NCBI GenBank assembly: GCA_945643635.1
Contig: CALZFC010000080.1
Location: 658,501-722,500, forward strand
Reading direction: 5' to 3'
Length of the DNA: 64,000 nt
Source: Allodiplogaster sudhausi
Lineage: Eukaryota; Nematoda; Chromadorea; Rhabditida; Diplogasteridae
Made by a program: the position numbers and the translations under genes. Of the stretch, positions 36,884 to 47,732 are shown piece after piece. How positions within the stretch are numbered: position 1 is the first letter of the stretch; each line of letters opens with the position of its first letter. The notes under the pieces were generated by a model. The model saw nothing but the letters and a program-made list of their open reading frames with translations, did not search any database and was not told where the DNA came from.

Positions 36884-37898
36884 CTTATTCGAGCGAGTTA
36901 GAGAAAATAATAGAAACTTGGAATAAGAAATGTACTACAATAAACCAGAACATGGGAGAAAGTGTGAGTTGACTACTGAAACCACGCCCATATTTTATTA
37001 ATTTTGTACCATCGACAAAGTCGACAAAGTTTTTAGTAAGAGCGAAATATACAATAACTGTTACCGTACTATAATAATTTTTAAGGCGAAGTGTTATGTC
37101 AGAGCCTAGAAACTGTACGTGAAAAACTCCATATCTCATTTTTAACGTTATAAAAATCTTTAAAAAAAAATAAAAGCATATGATTCGAATCACGGCCGGT
37201 GCTACGCTGCTGTGACATCATCATTCGGCTAAAATGAGAATTGGTTCGATTGTACCACATGGTCATAATAAATAAAGTCTTGACGTGGATATGACTTTTA
37301 CAGTGATACTACTTTTAGCGAAATACATTCTTTTTTTTGCTCCAAATCTGAAGACGTGGATATTTGATTAAAACTCTAGTGTGACAAAAGAGCAAAAAAA
37401 ATACAACAAGGTTTATGATGACTTGTCGTTGTTTGTACATACTACAAAACCACTCCCGACCACTTCACATCCCCCACGCAGAGTAGATCTACCGTAGGCG
37501 GAATGTCTCAGTAGCCGCAATCTCGTCGTCACGCGACCCGAGTGTATCCCTTTTTATTCATTCAAAAAGAAGGACTATTCTCGGGCAAGAAGGGCATTGG
37601 TGTCTTATCAACCTACACATCTAAATATCTAAATCACCGCCAACGAGCAGTTTCATACTGCCGTAAATTGTAGCTGGCTAATGGCACAAAAGACAGAATC
37701 TATCAAGGAAGAAAGGTGCACCGAGGAGATGCGTGGAAACAGCCAACTTTTATGACAAATGTTAGGCATGAGCTCATACTAATGTGATTATTAATACATA
37801 CAAAACAAAAGTAGAGAAGTTCTGAAGAGCGCGCGCGAGAGAGAGAAAGAAGGCGACGAATCAGAAATTCTTCTAACCTTTAACAAAATGATGTATGT
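30374..37898. other. 7.5 kb microsatellite-rich DNA without supported genes
   Basis: GA or CT tracts recur at 30410-30510, 30940-30962, 31680-31705, 31990-32035, 32880-32940, 34165-34255, 35222-35420, 35795-35835, 36020-36245 and 36840-36890. Open frames here are mostly translated repeats. A 101-codon minus-strand frame at 34562-34867 and a 63-codon frame at 36571-36762 are not supported by splice or homology signals. I see no RNA gene. Confidence 0.5.
34963..35036. repeat. (GAA)n trinucleotide repeat, about 25 units
   Basis: An uninterrupted run of gaa on the plus strand after a short imperfect start. It is the only long trinucleotide run in a window otherwise full of GA dinucleotides. Confidence 0.95.
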
Positions 37899-38300
37899 AC
37901 AGTCCCGCTCAACATTGTTGGGTCCGGTATTAATAGTATTAATAGTATTAATATAAATAATACAAACTGGAATAGCGCGCTGAATACGCATTTTCGTGCC
38001 ATTTCGCGTAGGAATTTACCTATTTCGACCATGGAGATTACGACTGTTAAGACCGTTTTCAAAAATATGCTGAAATGGCTAAGATCTCATAATATTGCAT
38101 TTAATTTGGCCGTGTATGGGTTCCAAACGGGCTGGCTTCAACTCCTGGACTACAAAGTGCAAAATAAAGTGAAATTTTCAGAGCACTGCTTATCTTTTTT
38201 GAGTTTCTTGTTTTATTTCTTTTGAGTTTCTCATTTTGTTTATGTATAAACGACGACAAAAAATAAAAAAATAAAAATTTTTCTTGCGGGCAAAAATCTG

Positions 38301-38371
38301 CTCTCAAACGGGTATCGAACCGAGACCTCGAGATTACCGGTCAAACGCCTACCAATACTCTACAGGCGGTA
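38301..38371 (-). other. tRNA-Thr-like sequence (degenerate)
   Basis: Minus strand: an A-box-like tagagtattggtaggc, then gcgtttgaccggtaatc resembling a Thr(GGT) anticodon arm, then a B box ggttcgataccc. The acceptor stem does not pair and the anticodon stem is broken, so it is a tRNA relic or the head of a tRNA-derived SINE, not a working tRNA. Confidence 0.45.
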
Positions 38372-38869
38372 CAATCAGGTCTGATGATATCTTTCTTTGG
38401 ACAGCGTCGATTGCCTCACAAAGGAAACGTCGATTCTGAACACGTTCGCTCATACTTTATTGAGAGATAGAGAGAGAGAGAAAGAGAGAAAGAGAGAGAT
38501 GGAGGGAATGCGAGAGAACGAGAAAGAAGGAGAGAGGGAGAAAGTGAAAGAGAGACGAGCAGTAAGAAATAGAGAGCGGGAGAGATAGAAAGAGATAGAG
38601 AGAGGGCGAGAGAGAGAGAGGTGAAAGAAAGTGCAGGTGCTGTTAGCTGACAATGAGAAAAAAATCATTGGTCTAACGACATACCGTAGCTTCAGCCTTG
38701 AAACGGTGACGCAGAGTAGATGTAGTCGACGCTGCACCTTCTTTCGCCTCTCTCTCTCTCTCTCTCTCTTTGTTTCACACTAAAGTAGGAAACAGAGAGT
38801 GTTCAGAATCGACGTTTCCTTTATGAGAAATCGACGCTGTCCAAAGAAAGGTATCATCAGTTTTGTTTG

Positions 38870-38940
38870 TACCGTCTATAGAGTATTGGTAAGCGTTTGA
38901 CCGGTAATCTCGAGGTCTCGTTTCGATACCCGTTTGAGAG
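38870..38940 (+). other. Second copy of the tRNA-Thr-like sequence
   Basis: Mirror copy in the right arm of the same foldback: accgtctatagagtattggt, gcgtttgaccggtaatc and a B box altered to gtttcgataccc, followed by a T run that could act as a polymerase III stop. Confidence 0.45.
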
Positions 38941-39789
38941 CAGATTTTTTTTGTATTTTTTGTTGTCGTTTATACATAAACAAAATGAGAAACTCAAAAG
39001 AAATAACACAAGAAACTCAAAAAAGGTAAGAAGTGCTCCGAAAATTTCACTTTATTTTGCACTTTGTAGTCCAGGAGTTGAAGCCAGCCCGTTTGGAACC
39101 CATACACGGCCAAATTAAATACAATATTATGAGATCTCAGCCATTTCAGCATATTTTTGAAAACGGTCTTCACAGTCGTAATCTCCATGGTCGAAATAGG
39201 TAACCTCCTACGCGAAATTGCACGAAAAAGCGTATTCAGCGCGCTATTCCAGTTTGTATTATTTATATTAATACTATTAATACTATTAATACCGGACCCA
39301 ACAATGTTGAGCGGGACTGTAGATACACATATGTATTTACTTGTCGAAACATCATCTACTTCACCCTCTGGCGCGTTTCCGATTCATGAGCAACTTCGCG
39401 TGGCTGCGATAAAAAGGAAGTACATACAGTACCGCCCAACATCCAGGGGTCATGGATGCAACGGATGCAACGGTTGCATCCTTAAGACCCATGCGAATTG
39501 TGGCTTGTATAGACTTCGAACATTTTTCATATTATATTTTTCGGAATGAGAATTTTTTTCTCTATCGATTGAACATATGAAATCCAGAAAATACTCTACT
39601 TTTTGTGCGAAGATTTTGTCTGCAAGATATGTCCAAATGGTGCGCATGACAAGGATGTCTAGTGTGTTTCACGAGAAATTGGCAAGTTGCCAAGGCTGTC
39701 TGGACAAACGAAGAGCCGTTGTTGTTTCGAAGTTCCTTTTTGTCACTCTTACTTTCTTCTTTTACAATTCGATGTTATCTTGTTTAGAT

Positions 39790-40100
39790 GATGCGTGTTC
39801 GTATGGAGGATAGCGACCGTGCCGTTCTTCGCCTCCGAGGGCTCTTACCATGCGAAACACTGACCGTGATCACCATCTCAGCCGAGGGCTCTTATAATCA
39901 GATTAGTCGCATTTATTTTCCTTTAAATACATTTTTTGACCAACTCATGAATAGGACGCTTTGTGGATAATTTGCAGTACATGCGGCTTGTTGTGCCGCC
40001 AGAGTGCTTTTACTCCTTCAAGCTGTTCTTACGACACCGATCCGCTGACACCCTCATTCAAATCAAGTTTTCAGTTTGCGTTTTTTTTTCAATTACTAAC
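39790..40100 (+). other. Coding-like relic inside the left TIR
   Basis: A frame starting MRVRMEDSDRAVLRLRG, then LLPCETLTVITISAEGSYNQ, is matched by the right arm on the minus strand (MRNHVEDSDLASLRPRKLLP, 44529-44685) with substitutions but no frame break for about 40 codons. A second piece, YMRLVVPPECFYSFKLF, follows a tttgcag acceptor; its right-arm copy stops early. I do not recognise the protein. Confidence 0.35.
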
Positions 40101-40169
40101 AAAAATTTATTCAATTAACAAAACCAAGCGAACAATTTCAATACATTATTACTAGCTAAAATGCTGCGA

Positions 40170-42361
40170 TTATTCGCTTTCTTCCTGAAAGTCCAGCTGC
40201 TGCGACCTGGGTGGGAGAGGGCTGCGGGAACAGCTGCGGCTGTGGCTTCTTCTCTGCGAAGAAATGCTAGTAGCATCGCCCAGGTTCTTAGCTGCTTGCC
40301 TTAACATATTTCAATAGTTGATGTTCAAAATGATTTTAATGAGCTAGGCTAACTTCTTCTGCTTGTACGCATAATTATCAATCAGCTGCCTAGCGTAATT
40401 CACTTGTATTCTCAAGTCAGATGCTGACTTGGGGAAGTAATGAGCTACCATCTAAATTTGAGAAGACCGACTACGTTTAGGTGAGATATTACTGACTATC
40501 TATATCTACAAATAATAACAAAATACAATATAAAAGATGAGGTAAACCTTGAAGACAAACGTGCGTTTTGCGGAGTTTAGTCTCTGCAAAATTGGCTCAT
40601 ATTTGTCATCGTCATCTTCGAAGACTGTTCTGATCTTGAATACATGTTTACATATTAATATTTATTAGTTCGTATAGGAAAATGATAAGCATGCCAACTT
40701 CCTCTTCTTCTTTGATGCAGCGATTTTTTCGGGAGTGTGATGGATGGGCAGCGGTCAAATGGGCAGCGGTCAAATGGGCAGCGGTCATTTGGGCAGCGGG
40801 CAAACGGCAAGCAGCCGTTTGCCGTAAACGTGATATAATTTTATGATTTTAGCAAAACTATTGATTCAAAAACTTTGATAACATCACGCAATATTTTTTC
40901 TTCTTTGATTTTTGATAATTTTTCTATCATACACATTTTGAATATGTTTTATTTACAGGCAATATTTTACAAAAGTATTTTTAAAAACGAATCACCTTCA
41001 TCAAATCATCATCATAACATTATAACAATACAACAGTTCTTGGAAATCATTGAATCCCTTCTATTTGCGAATATCCACGTAAGCACGGCTTTCAAGTGAT
41101 CCAACACGTTCCTGTCAATTGAATCATTCTTCGTGTGCCCATTCAAAGTCGTCCTGTTCTGGGGGCTCTACTGGGGGAGGGGGGGGGTGAGATTTTCGGA
41201 AGATGCAGATTGATACAGAGCCTGGAACTCTGTTTGGTGATCGAGCAGTTTCGAGGCGACGAGTTGAGCAGTTAGTTGAGTTGTATTGACAAAAGTAGGT
41301 ACCAGGAAGTCTTCTCCTTCTATCAGAGAGAAGAGGTACCACCTCCAACAAAAGTCATGATGGGTATGAATAACAAATTTTTGTAGTAATTAGCTTAATT
41401 TTACACAGACTTTGAAAGAGAAACTTCACAAGCGCTGCTCGCTGTCTATCCACAGGCCGAAGTGCTGTTCATCAACGCATTTCCCTATTTCAAGGCAATT
41501 GACAACAAGATTCAAGATCGGGAAGTTTGCTCTAGATACGTATACACATGTACATACGTTAACATAACGTATATATGTGCGTATAAAGTACAAGGTATGC
41601 TAGGTTCCAACACCAGAAGGAGTTCCAGGCTCTGTATCAATCTGTATCTTCCGAAAATCTCACCCCCCCCCCCCCAGTAGAGCCCCCAGAACAGGACGAC
41701 TTTGAATGGGCACACGAAGAATGGTTCAATTGGCAGGGACATGTTGAATCACTTGAAAGCCGTCGGTGCTTACGTGAATATTCGCAAATAGAAGGCATTC
41801 AATGATTTCCAAGAACTCTTGTATTGATATAATGTTATGATAATGATTTGATGAGGGCGATTCATTTTTAAAAATACTTCTGTAAAAGCCTGTAAATAAA
41901 ACATAGTCAAAATGTGTATGATAGAAAAAATGATCCAAAATCAAAGAAGAAAAAATATTGCGTGATGTTATCAAAGTTTTTGAATCAATAGTTTAGCTAA
42001 AATCGTAAAATTATATCAGGTTTACGGCAAACGGCTGCTTGCCGTTTGCCCGCTGCCCATTTGACCGCTGCCCATTAGACCGCTGCCCATCCATCATACT
42101 CCCATTTTTTCCGTGCACTTTTTGTCACAAGCTGACTCTGTTCCAAGGAAAATAACAGATCCTCTGTACTTCTTCTTTGAATATTCAACCTGAGAATCAG
42201 TCCTGTTTTAACAGTATTTTGCAAAAAAAAATTAATTTAATTTTTTAACAGACCCAGTTGTAGCATCCAACTGTAGGATGAGTCAGTTGAGCCGTTTCGA
42301 GAACAGTGTACTGCTGCGTTAAAGATGCTTTCCTATCCCAGGCAATAATGGCATGCGACAT
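40170..42361 (-). CDS. Unknown 175-residue protein, exon 2 split by a MULE
   Basis: Five exons: 42254-42361, exon 2 in two pieces (42104-42189 and 40699-40722), 40548-40629, 40354-40451 and 40170-40299. All phases agree when the nested element and one 8-bp duplication are removed. It starts MSHAIIAWDRKASLTQQYTV directly after a gcacag acceptor. Exon 2 encodes WVEYSKKKYRGSVIFLG, a short beta-rich motif, then a Lys-rich stretch (KKKRK). An acidic FEDDDDKYEPIL follows, and exon 5 has a small RS-type tail (SQRRSHSRSCSRS). Nuclear localisation is plausible. The last intron ends in AAG. The gene runs away from the transposase gene inside the same 5.6 kb element and may be its accessory protein or captured cargo; no family is recognised. 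Confidence 0.6.
40731..42103. mobile_element. Mutator-like foldback element 2
   Basis: The 1373-bp element has termini GGGAGTGTGATGGATGGGCA and the mirror CTCCC end, flanked by a perfect 8-bp duplication attttttc (40723-40730 and 42104-42111). The arms (about 40731-41240 and 41605-42103) carry repeated 'gggcagcggtcaaat' motifs near the ends and a G/C homopolymer at 41180-41190, mirrored near 41665-41676. The loop holds a MULE transposase fragment. It is inserted in an exon of the gene at 40170-42361. Confidence 0.88.
41409..41520 (+). pseudogene. MULE transposase fragment around the DFE motif
   Basis: After a tttacacag acceptor the frame reads (D)FERETSQALLAVYPQAEV, then FPYFKAIDNKIQDR. This follows the MULE signature DFE-x(2)-x-x-AL-x(3)-[FY]P-x-A, followed by the F-H-[FW] helix; here the His position is not conserved. 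It covers the segment just upstream of the one carried by element 1. Confidence 0.6.
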
Positions 42362-42494
42362 CTGTGCGAGGAAACGAACAATAAGAGACAATTAGCATTA
42401 TAAAGGGACACAAGTGAAAGTACAGAAGTGCAGGTGATACAGAGGTGATGACATCTACAATGGGGATATGACAATGAAAGGCTTCGATCCCTCT

Positions 42495-42780
42495 GAGGGC
42501 GATGCGAGGGAGGGCTTCTCCTCTCCGAGGGCGAGGCGAGGGAGGGCTTCTCCTCTCCGAGGGCGATGCGAGGGCGAGCTTCTCCTCTCTGAGGGCGAGG
42601 CGAGGGAGAGCTTCTCCTCTCCGAGGGCGATGCGAGGGCGAGCTTCTCCTCTCTGAGGGCGAGGCGAGGGAGAGCTTCTCCTCTCCGAGGGCGATGCGAG
42701 GGAGAGCTTCTCCTCTCCGTGGGCGATGCGAGGGCGAGCTTCTCCTCTCCGAGGGCGATGCGAGGGCGAGCTCTTTCTCC
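42495..42780. repeat. 32-bp minisatellite, about 9 units
   Basis: The unit contains 'gagggcgatgcgaggg' followed by 'agagcttctcctctcc', with gagggc recurring at 42495, 42527, 42559 and 42591 onward. Because 32 is not a multiple of 3, all frames are visited, which creates long RPRR/SSPSH-type open frames (for example 42319-42969 minus) that I regard as by-products. It lies between the two divergent genes of the 5.6 kb element. Confidence 0.9.
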
Positions 42781-43052
42781 TGATTTGCATAGCCACGTGT
42801 TCATTTTCATTTTTCTTTGGTTGCTTTTCGTGAGCGGTCGATTCCTCGAACCAATATGAAGAGAGATAGAAAACGAGAGAGTAAGAGAAGAGGAGTGAGT
42901 GAGAGAAAAGAGTGAGTGGGAGAGTCCATTTTGTTCGTCTTTCTTCATGATGTTTGTGTTTTTCGACATTCTTTGATGATATCACTACTCAGTCTCTTCG
43001 ATGCATCCGTTGACTGTTCGCATACTAGTCGAGAGCGCTAACCTACAAGACT

Positions 43053-43146
43053 GTGCTGAAGATAGTCCGTGGTCGTGTTCCCTCAGAAACTAAATTCAAG
43101 AAGGGAAAATTCTCCCTCTCGCAGAAGTCTCGAGCCAGGAAGGTCT

Positions 43147-43186
<40 letters not shown>

Positions 43187-44255
43187 AGGATGTGTAAAGA
43201 AGTTGGTGCAGGCCCTTCTCGTGATGTACTCCATCAACCCCTCAATCACCGCAAAGAAGGCGATTAAGCATCTTGTCCGCCGAGTGGGCTGTCAATTTTC
43301 CCTTTCAACGGTGAAACGTCTCCGAACCCAAGCCGGATTGAGAAAGCATTCGGCAAAATATTGTCACTTTATTAGAGAGAACAATAAAGTTAAGAGAATG
43401 CGGTGGTGCTTAGAGATGAAAAGAAGGGGGGAAACGTTCATTGACAGTATATTCACTGATGAGTGTACTGTTCAAGCCGATCCCAACAAGACGCTGTGGA
43501 TTGTGTCAGGAGGATATAAGGATAAGAACAGACTGGCTCCTTTGCCAAAACATCCTGTGAAAGTGCACGTCTACGGCGGGATCTCCTGGAGAGGCGCAAC
43601 TCAGCTATTTCTATTCGACGGCACGGTTAAAATAACATGACAGTAAAAATAAAAGAAAATTAAGTTCATTTGTTATTAATGGTTTTTACACAGGATCGCA
43701 TGGACAGCGAGAAGTTTTGCAGTATATATGAACAAACAGTCCATGCGTTCGGTCAGGAAAAGTACTACGGGAGGTTATTATTCCTCCATTCAATCAAACG
43801 AAATTCTCCTATACTTTGCTTTAAATGTGCAATAATCTAATCAAAGAGCTTAGCTCAACTTTAGATACAAGCTGGTGCAAGACAACGCTCCAGTCCACAC
43901 CAGCAGGTTCACAAGAGCGCGACTTGCGCAGCTTGGAGTGGATGTAATGGATTGGCCACCGGAATCTCCTGACCTTAACGTGATAGAACTTGTTTGGGCC
44001 GAAATGAAGAACTACGTCCGGTTAGTAAAATAGTGGATCTCCAATATAATTCCAAATCAATATTCCAGAATACAATCAACGTATCAGCTTTAAATCAGGA
44101 ACAACTGCGCTGGCCACACTCTATCCGATCTCAAGACTGCGCTATACAGTTTCTGGGGCACCCTGTCTAAGGAGAAATGTCGCCGTTACATTTCCCATGT
44201 GCCAACAGCTATTGACAAAGTCATTGAAGCCAAAGGAGGGAACTTTGTTGAATGA
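43053..44255 (+). CDS. Tc1-like DD34E transposase, four exons
   Basis: Exons 43053-43625, 43694-43773, 43865-44020 and 44099-44255, all in phase, about 322 residues. The N-terminal part has a helix-turn-helix region (NPSITAKKAIKHLVRRVGC, then FSLSTVKRLRTQAGLRKHS). The first catalytic Asp is in FTDECTVQADP, the second in LVQDNAPVHTS, and the Glu comes 34 residues later in SPDLNVIELVWAEMKNYV, so the triad is complete. A (GA)n run at 43151-43185 is translated in frame as an Arg-Glu block before the HTH. The true start was not found: the frame opens after a TAG near 43024 and has no ATG near its left end, so a short 5' exon or lost start is possible. AATAAA follows at 44375. Confidence 0.85.
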
Positions 44256-44374
44256 TTTGTTAATTTTGTTGCTATTCTTTCTAATCATATTAATATTTCA
44301 AAAGCTTTCATTTAGTTTTTAAAGCATACAAAACAAACATGTTAATGATTTGTATCGAGAATAATATACAATTG

Positions 44375-44380
44375 AATAAA
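44375..44380 (+). terminator. Poly(A) signal AATAAA of the transposase gene
   Basis: AATAAA 120 bases after the transposase stop, at the inner edge of the right TIR. Confidence 0.5.
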
Positions 44381-45065
44381 TCTTTTCAACAAACAGAGAA
44401 ACATGCAAACTGTAAACTTGAGTTGAATGGATGTCAGCAGATGGTTGTCGTTAGAACAGCTTGAAGGAGTACACTGGCGGCAGAACAAGCCGCATGTACT
44501 GCAAATTATCCACAAAGCATCCCATTCACGACATGCTCATGAAAATGTAAATAAAGGAAAACGAATGCGACTAATCTGATTATAAGTGCCCTCGGCAGTG
44601 ATGGCGATCACGGTCGGTGTCCCGCACGGTAAGAGCTTTCGGGGGCGAAGACTGGCAAGGTCGCTATCCTCCACATGATTACGCATCTTCTAAACAAGAG
44701 AACGATGAAATGTAAAAAAGGAAAAACGGATGACAAAAATGAGCTGCGAAACAGCTTAAGCATTCGTTTTTGCTTGCAGTCTTGGAGACTTGGCAACATG
44801 CCAATTTCTCGTAAAACACACTAGACAGCTTTGCACCTTATTTAATGCGCACCATTTGGACATATCTTGCAGACAAAATCTTCGCACAAAAAGTAGAGTA
44901 TTTTCTGGATTTCATATGTTCAATCCATAGAGAAAAAAATTCTCATTCCGAAAAATATAATATGAAAAATGTTCGAAGTCTATACAAGCCACAATTCGCA
45001 TAGATCTTAAGGTTGCAACCGTTGCATCCGTTGCATCCATGACCCCTGGATGTTGGGCGGTACTG

Positions 45066-45691
45066 TACAACAGAGCCTTGTGGCAAGCTTCTTGCAGATT
45101 TTAGAGCTGAAGCAAAGTTCAGAATTTCATGGCCTCCTTTGCATATTTCGCAGCTCGGTTACAAAATAAATAAATAAGTATAATGTGGCTATAAATGAAG
45201 CTGATTTCACCGACACCTTACAGTAGCTAAGGATGCACGATCAACTCTGTTTGTCCTAAAGCGAAAATACCTCCTCTTTTATTCATATCAACCCGCCTTA
45301 TGGTAAACCACTTTTGCGGGATTTTATACACAATCTCATAAATGCTATAATTAGCTATTCGGCATGATAACATGCGCGGCTTTATGTAGTATGTTCACCG
45401 AAATGTTAGCCTTGCGGAGCACCGGTGGGCAGAGAATCATGTGACGCACTATGCTCATTCTCCTCCCTGACCACGCCGGCAACTGGTCGTTATTTGGAGT
45501 CAGCCAGACACGAGTACTCAGACAAGTACTCAACCACCATTGCGAGGTAACAAATATCGCTGATCACTTAGTTTGTTCAAAAGTAAAGTAAAGTGACTTT
45601 TTCTTCCGGTGTAGTCTACGCTTTCTCTGCCTCGCGTAGTGGAATACGATGAAGTTGTACACGAATATCCATGTAGAAGGAGCGGAATTGC

Positions 45692-45736
<45 letters not shown>

Positions 45737-46344
45737 AGAATAGGTGATAAATCGAGAGATAAGGAGAAAGAAAGTCTGAGAGAGATAGAGACAGCTGCCT
45801 GGACTGGTAGATAAGTTTGTTAGAATAGTCGGAAGTACACTCTTCTTGCAGGCGTGCAATCGTGTGCTTCGGATTACGCAGATAGTGGCCCGCTGATAAT
45901 ACAGTTACTGGTGGAAATTTCTGTCATCTCTCCCTCTTTCTCTTCCACCATCTTTCTCTCACTCTTCTACCCTTTACCTTTCTCTCTAACACCCTTTCCC
46001 TCTCTTTCTCCTCCACCTTCTCCAATCACCTTCTCATCACTTCCGTTATCCAACCACGTGCTCCGTCACAAGTGCACAAATTTTTTTTCAAGAAATCCGT
46101 ACTCTACAACCCTCTATTCTTGGGATTTTCGTTAAAAAAAAAGCCGCTGGGAAACAAGGTTAAGCTTTCATGCTTGCTGAACGATCAGGCTACTCTTTTT
46201 ATTCTCTGATACTGAGCAGTATGAGGTAAACGTGGGAAATCAGTTTTTACTTGCTGATTCTTTGCACACAACACAGCAATACACGGAAATATAGCAACTT
46301 CGGAGTAACAGACACATTTAAAACAATGATTTCTCTCTCTCCCT
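45066..46344. other. Intergenic DNA with a GA tract
   Basis: A GA run lies at 45698-45736, and a CT-rich stretch at 45940-46030. A 60-codon minus-strand frame at 45351-45533 (…SGRRMSIVRHMILCPP…) has no start or splice support. No gene is called. Confidence 0.5.
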
Positions 46345-47387
46345 CTATCTCTCTTTTTCTCCCTCTCTCTCTCTCATGCAGTTGGTTCTCTTGCCCTTCT
46401 TGACATCGATTCTAATCCTATCCTTGTCGAGAGGCTTCTCCGAGTGAACAGCCTCGAGATCTATTCTTCTGCTTTCCTCGCTCGCTTCCAGAGGGACGTT
46501 TCCCTGCGGCGCAACCACGTATCCATCCTCGTGAAGTGGAGTGTTCCGAAGCGCCTAAAAGTAATATCTGGTTGTACAAGTCTAACATGATGCCGAAAAC
46601 GTTACCGTATGAAAGATGACTTATTTGCCTTATACCATGTATTCATCATGTGTTTCCTATGACGTCTATGGGGGTTCAAAGATACGAAAATTCACAACCG
46701 TTTTCATGGGTGCTGTGCTATTTCCGACCAATTCCTCAAAGGCTATGTGTCATGTCCGTGACATTTGGCACGCTGCAGTTAGACTTCATTTTATACTTGT
46801 GTTTTAATGACAGTGTCAAAGGCTACGTGTCATGTCCGTGACATTTGGCACGCTGCGGTTAGACTTCATTTTATACATGTGTTTTAATGACAGCGTACTG
46901 CAAAAAAGAAAGAAAGAAAGATTTCCGTAGGTGTTGCGCAGCTTAACATCACGAGATGTTCACGAGATCAAAGTGGAAAGGAAGCAGCGTTCTACAAGTG
47001 CAAGTTACAAGAACCCTTGCGGGATACTTCCGAACCAGTGTTGAAATAGTGCCTGCCTCTGGACATGGGCCAGAGGTTACTAACGGCAAACCCCTATCCC
47101 CGGGGGGTTACAAAGTGAAATAGTTTGTAAAAAAAAACTGTTCTGGGCCTTCAGCCCGGGGGATTACAACTCTGTCATGAGTTAGACCTATTTCAGCACT
47201 GTTCCGAACAGAAAACACAATCAATTAGCTAACCTTATTCCTCACTTAACTTTCTAGACTAAATTTTGCAGAAAGCAAAATAGGGTTTAAACGAAAAAAA
47301 GGCCCACCCACACATTTTTCTTCCTAATGCCACCCACTACATGGTCAGAGAGGAGATGAAAGACCAGGTAAAAGAGACAGGTCAGGG

Positions 47388-47420
<33 letters not shown>

Positions 47421-47661
47421 CGAGAGAGAGAGAGAGCGCGAGAGAGAGAGAACGAGAGAGAGAGAGAGGGCGAGAGAGAGAGAAAGAGAGGGGAGAGAGA
47501 GAGGACGATCTGGTGAAAACAAAGAGAGAACAGGAGGAAAAAAAATTGCCTTCAGCCCATATGCTGAGAAAAAAGAATGTTGCGAACACGGACAGGGTGG
47601 CGGCCACCAGGGAAATGAAGAGGAAGGAGAGAAAGTAAGAGGGAGAGAGGGAAAGAAAAAT

Positions 47662-47732
<71 letters not shown>

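Larger units (their letters stand above)
37899..39320. mobile_element. TA-flanked foldback with tRNA-like segments
   Basis: Arms of about 520-545 bases (37899-38442 and 38806-39320) end in CAGTCCCGCTCAACATTGTT and are flanked by TA, consistent with Tc1/mariner insertion. The centre is a GA tract (38455-38630) followed by a CT tract near 38748-38770. Each arm contains one tRNA-like stretch. An open frame starting MEITTVKTVFKNMLK occurs in both arms (38031-38225 plus, 38994-39188 minus) with few changes. Confidence 0.75.
39427..45065. mobile_element. 5.6 kb Tc1/mariner-like element with long TIRs
   Basis: The element starts CAGTACCGCCCAACATCC and ends with its exact mirror, flanked by TA at 39425-39426 and 45066-45067. 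Terminal inverted repeats extend about 690 bases (39427-40113 and 44371-45065) with visible divergence. Inside are two divergently oriented multi-exon genes: a 175-residue unknown (minus, 40170-42361) and a DD34E transposase (plus, 43053-44255). A 32-bp minisatellite lies between their starts, and a nested Mutator-like element lies at 40731-42103. Its end sequence resembles that of the neighbouring foldback at 37899-39320. Confidence 0.75.

Noticed and set aside
42319..42985. Long minus-strand frames with RPRR/SSPSH repeats
   Set aside because: They are by-products of a 32-bp tandem repeat that stays open in every frame, overlap exon 1 of a better-supported gene, and lack family similarity.
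46371..46560. Plus-strand exon-like frame GSLALLDIDSNPILVERLLR
   Set aside because: It is antisense to the GATC last exon, whose minus-strand reading (GYVVAPQGNVPL) matches the family and is in phase with its neighbours.
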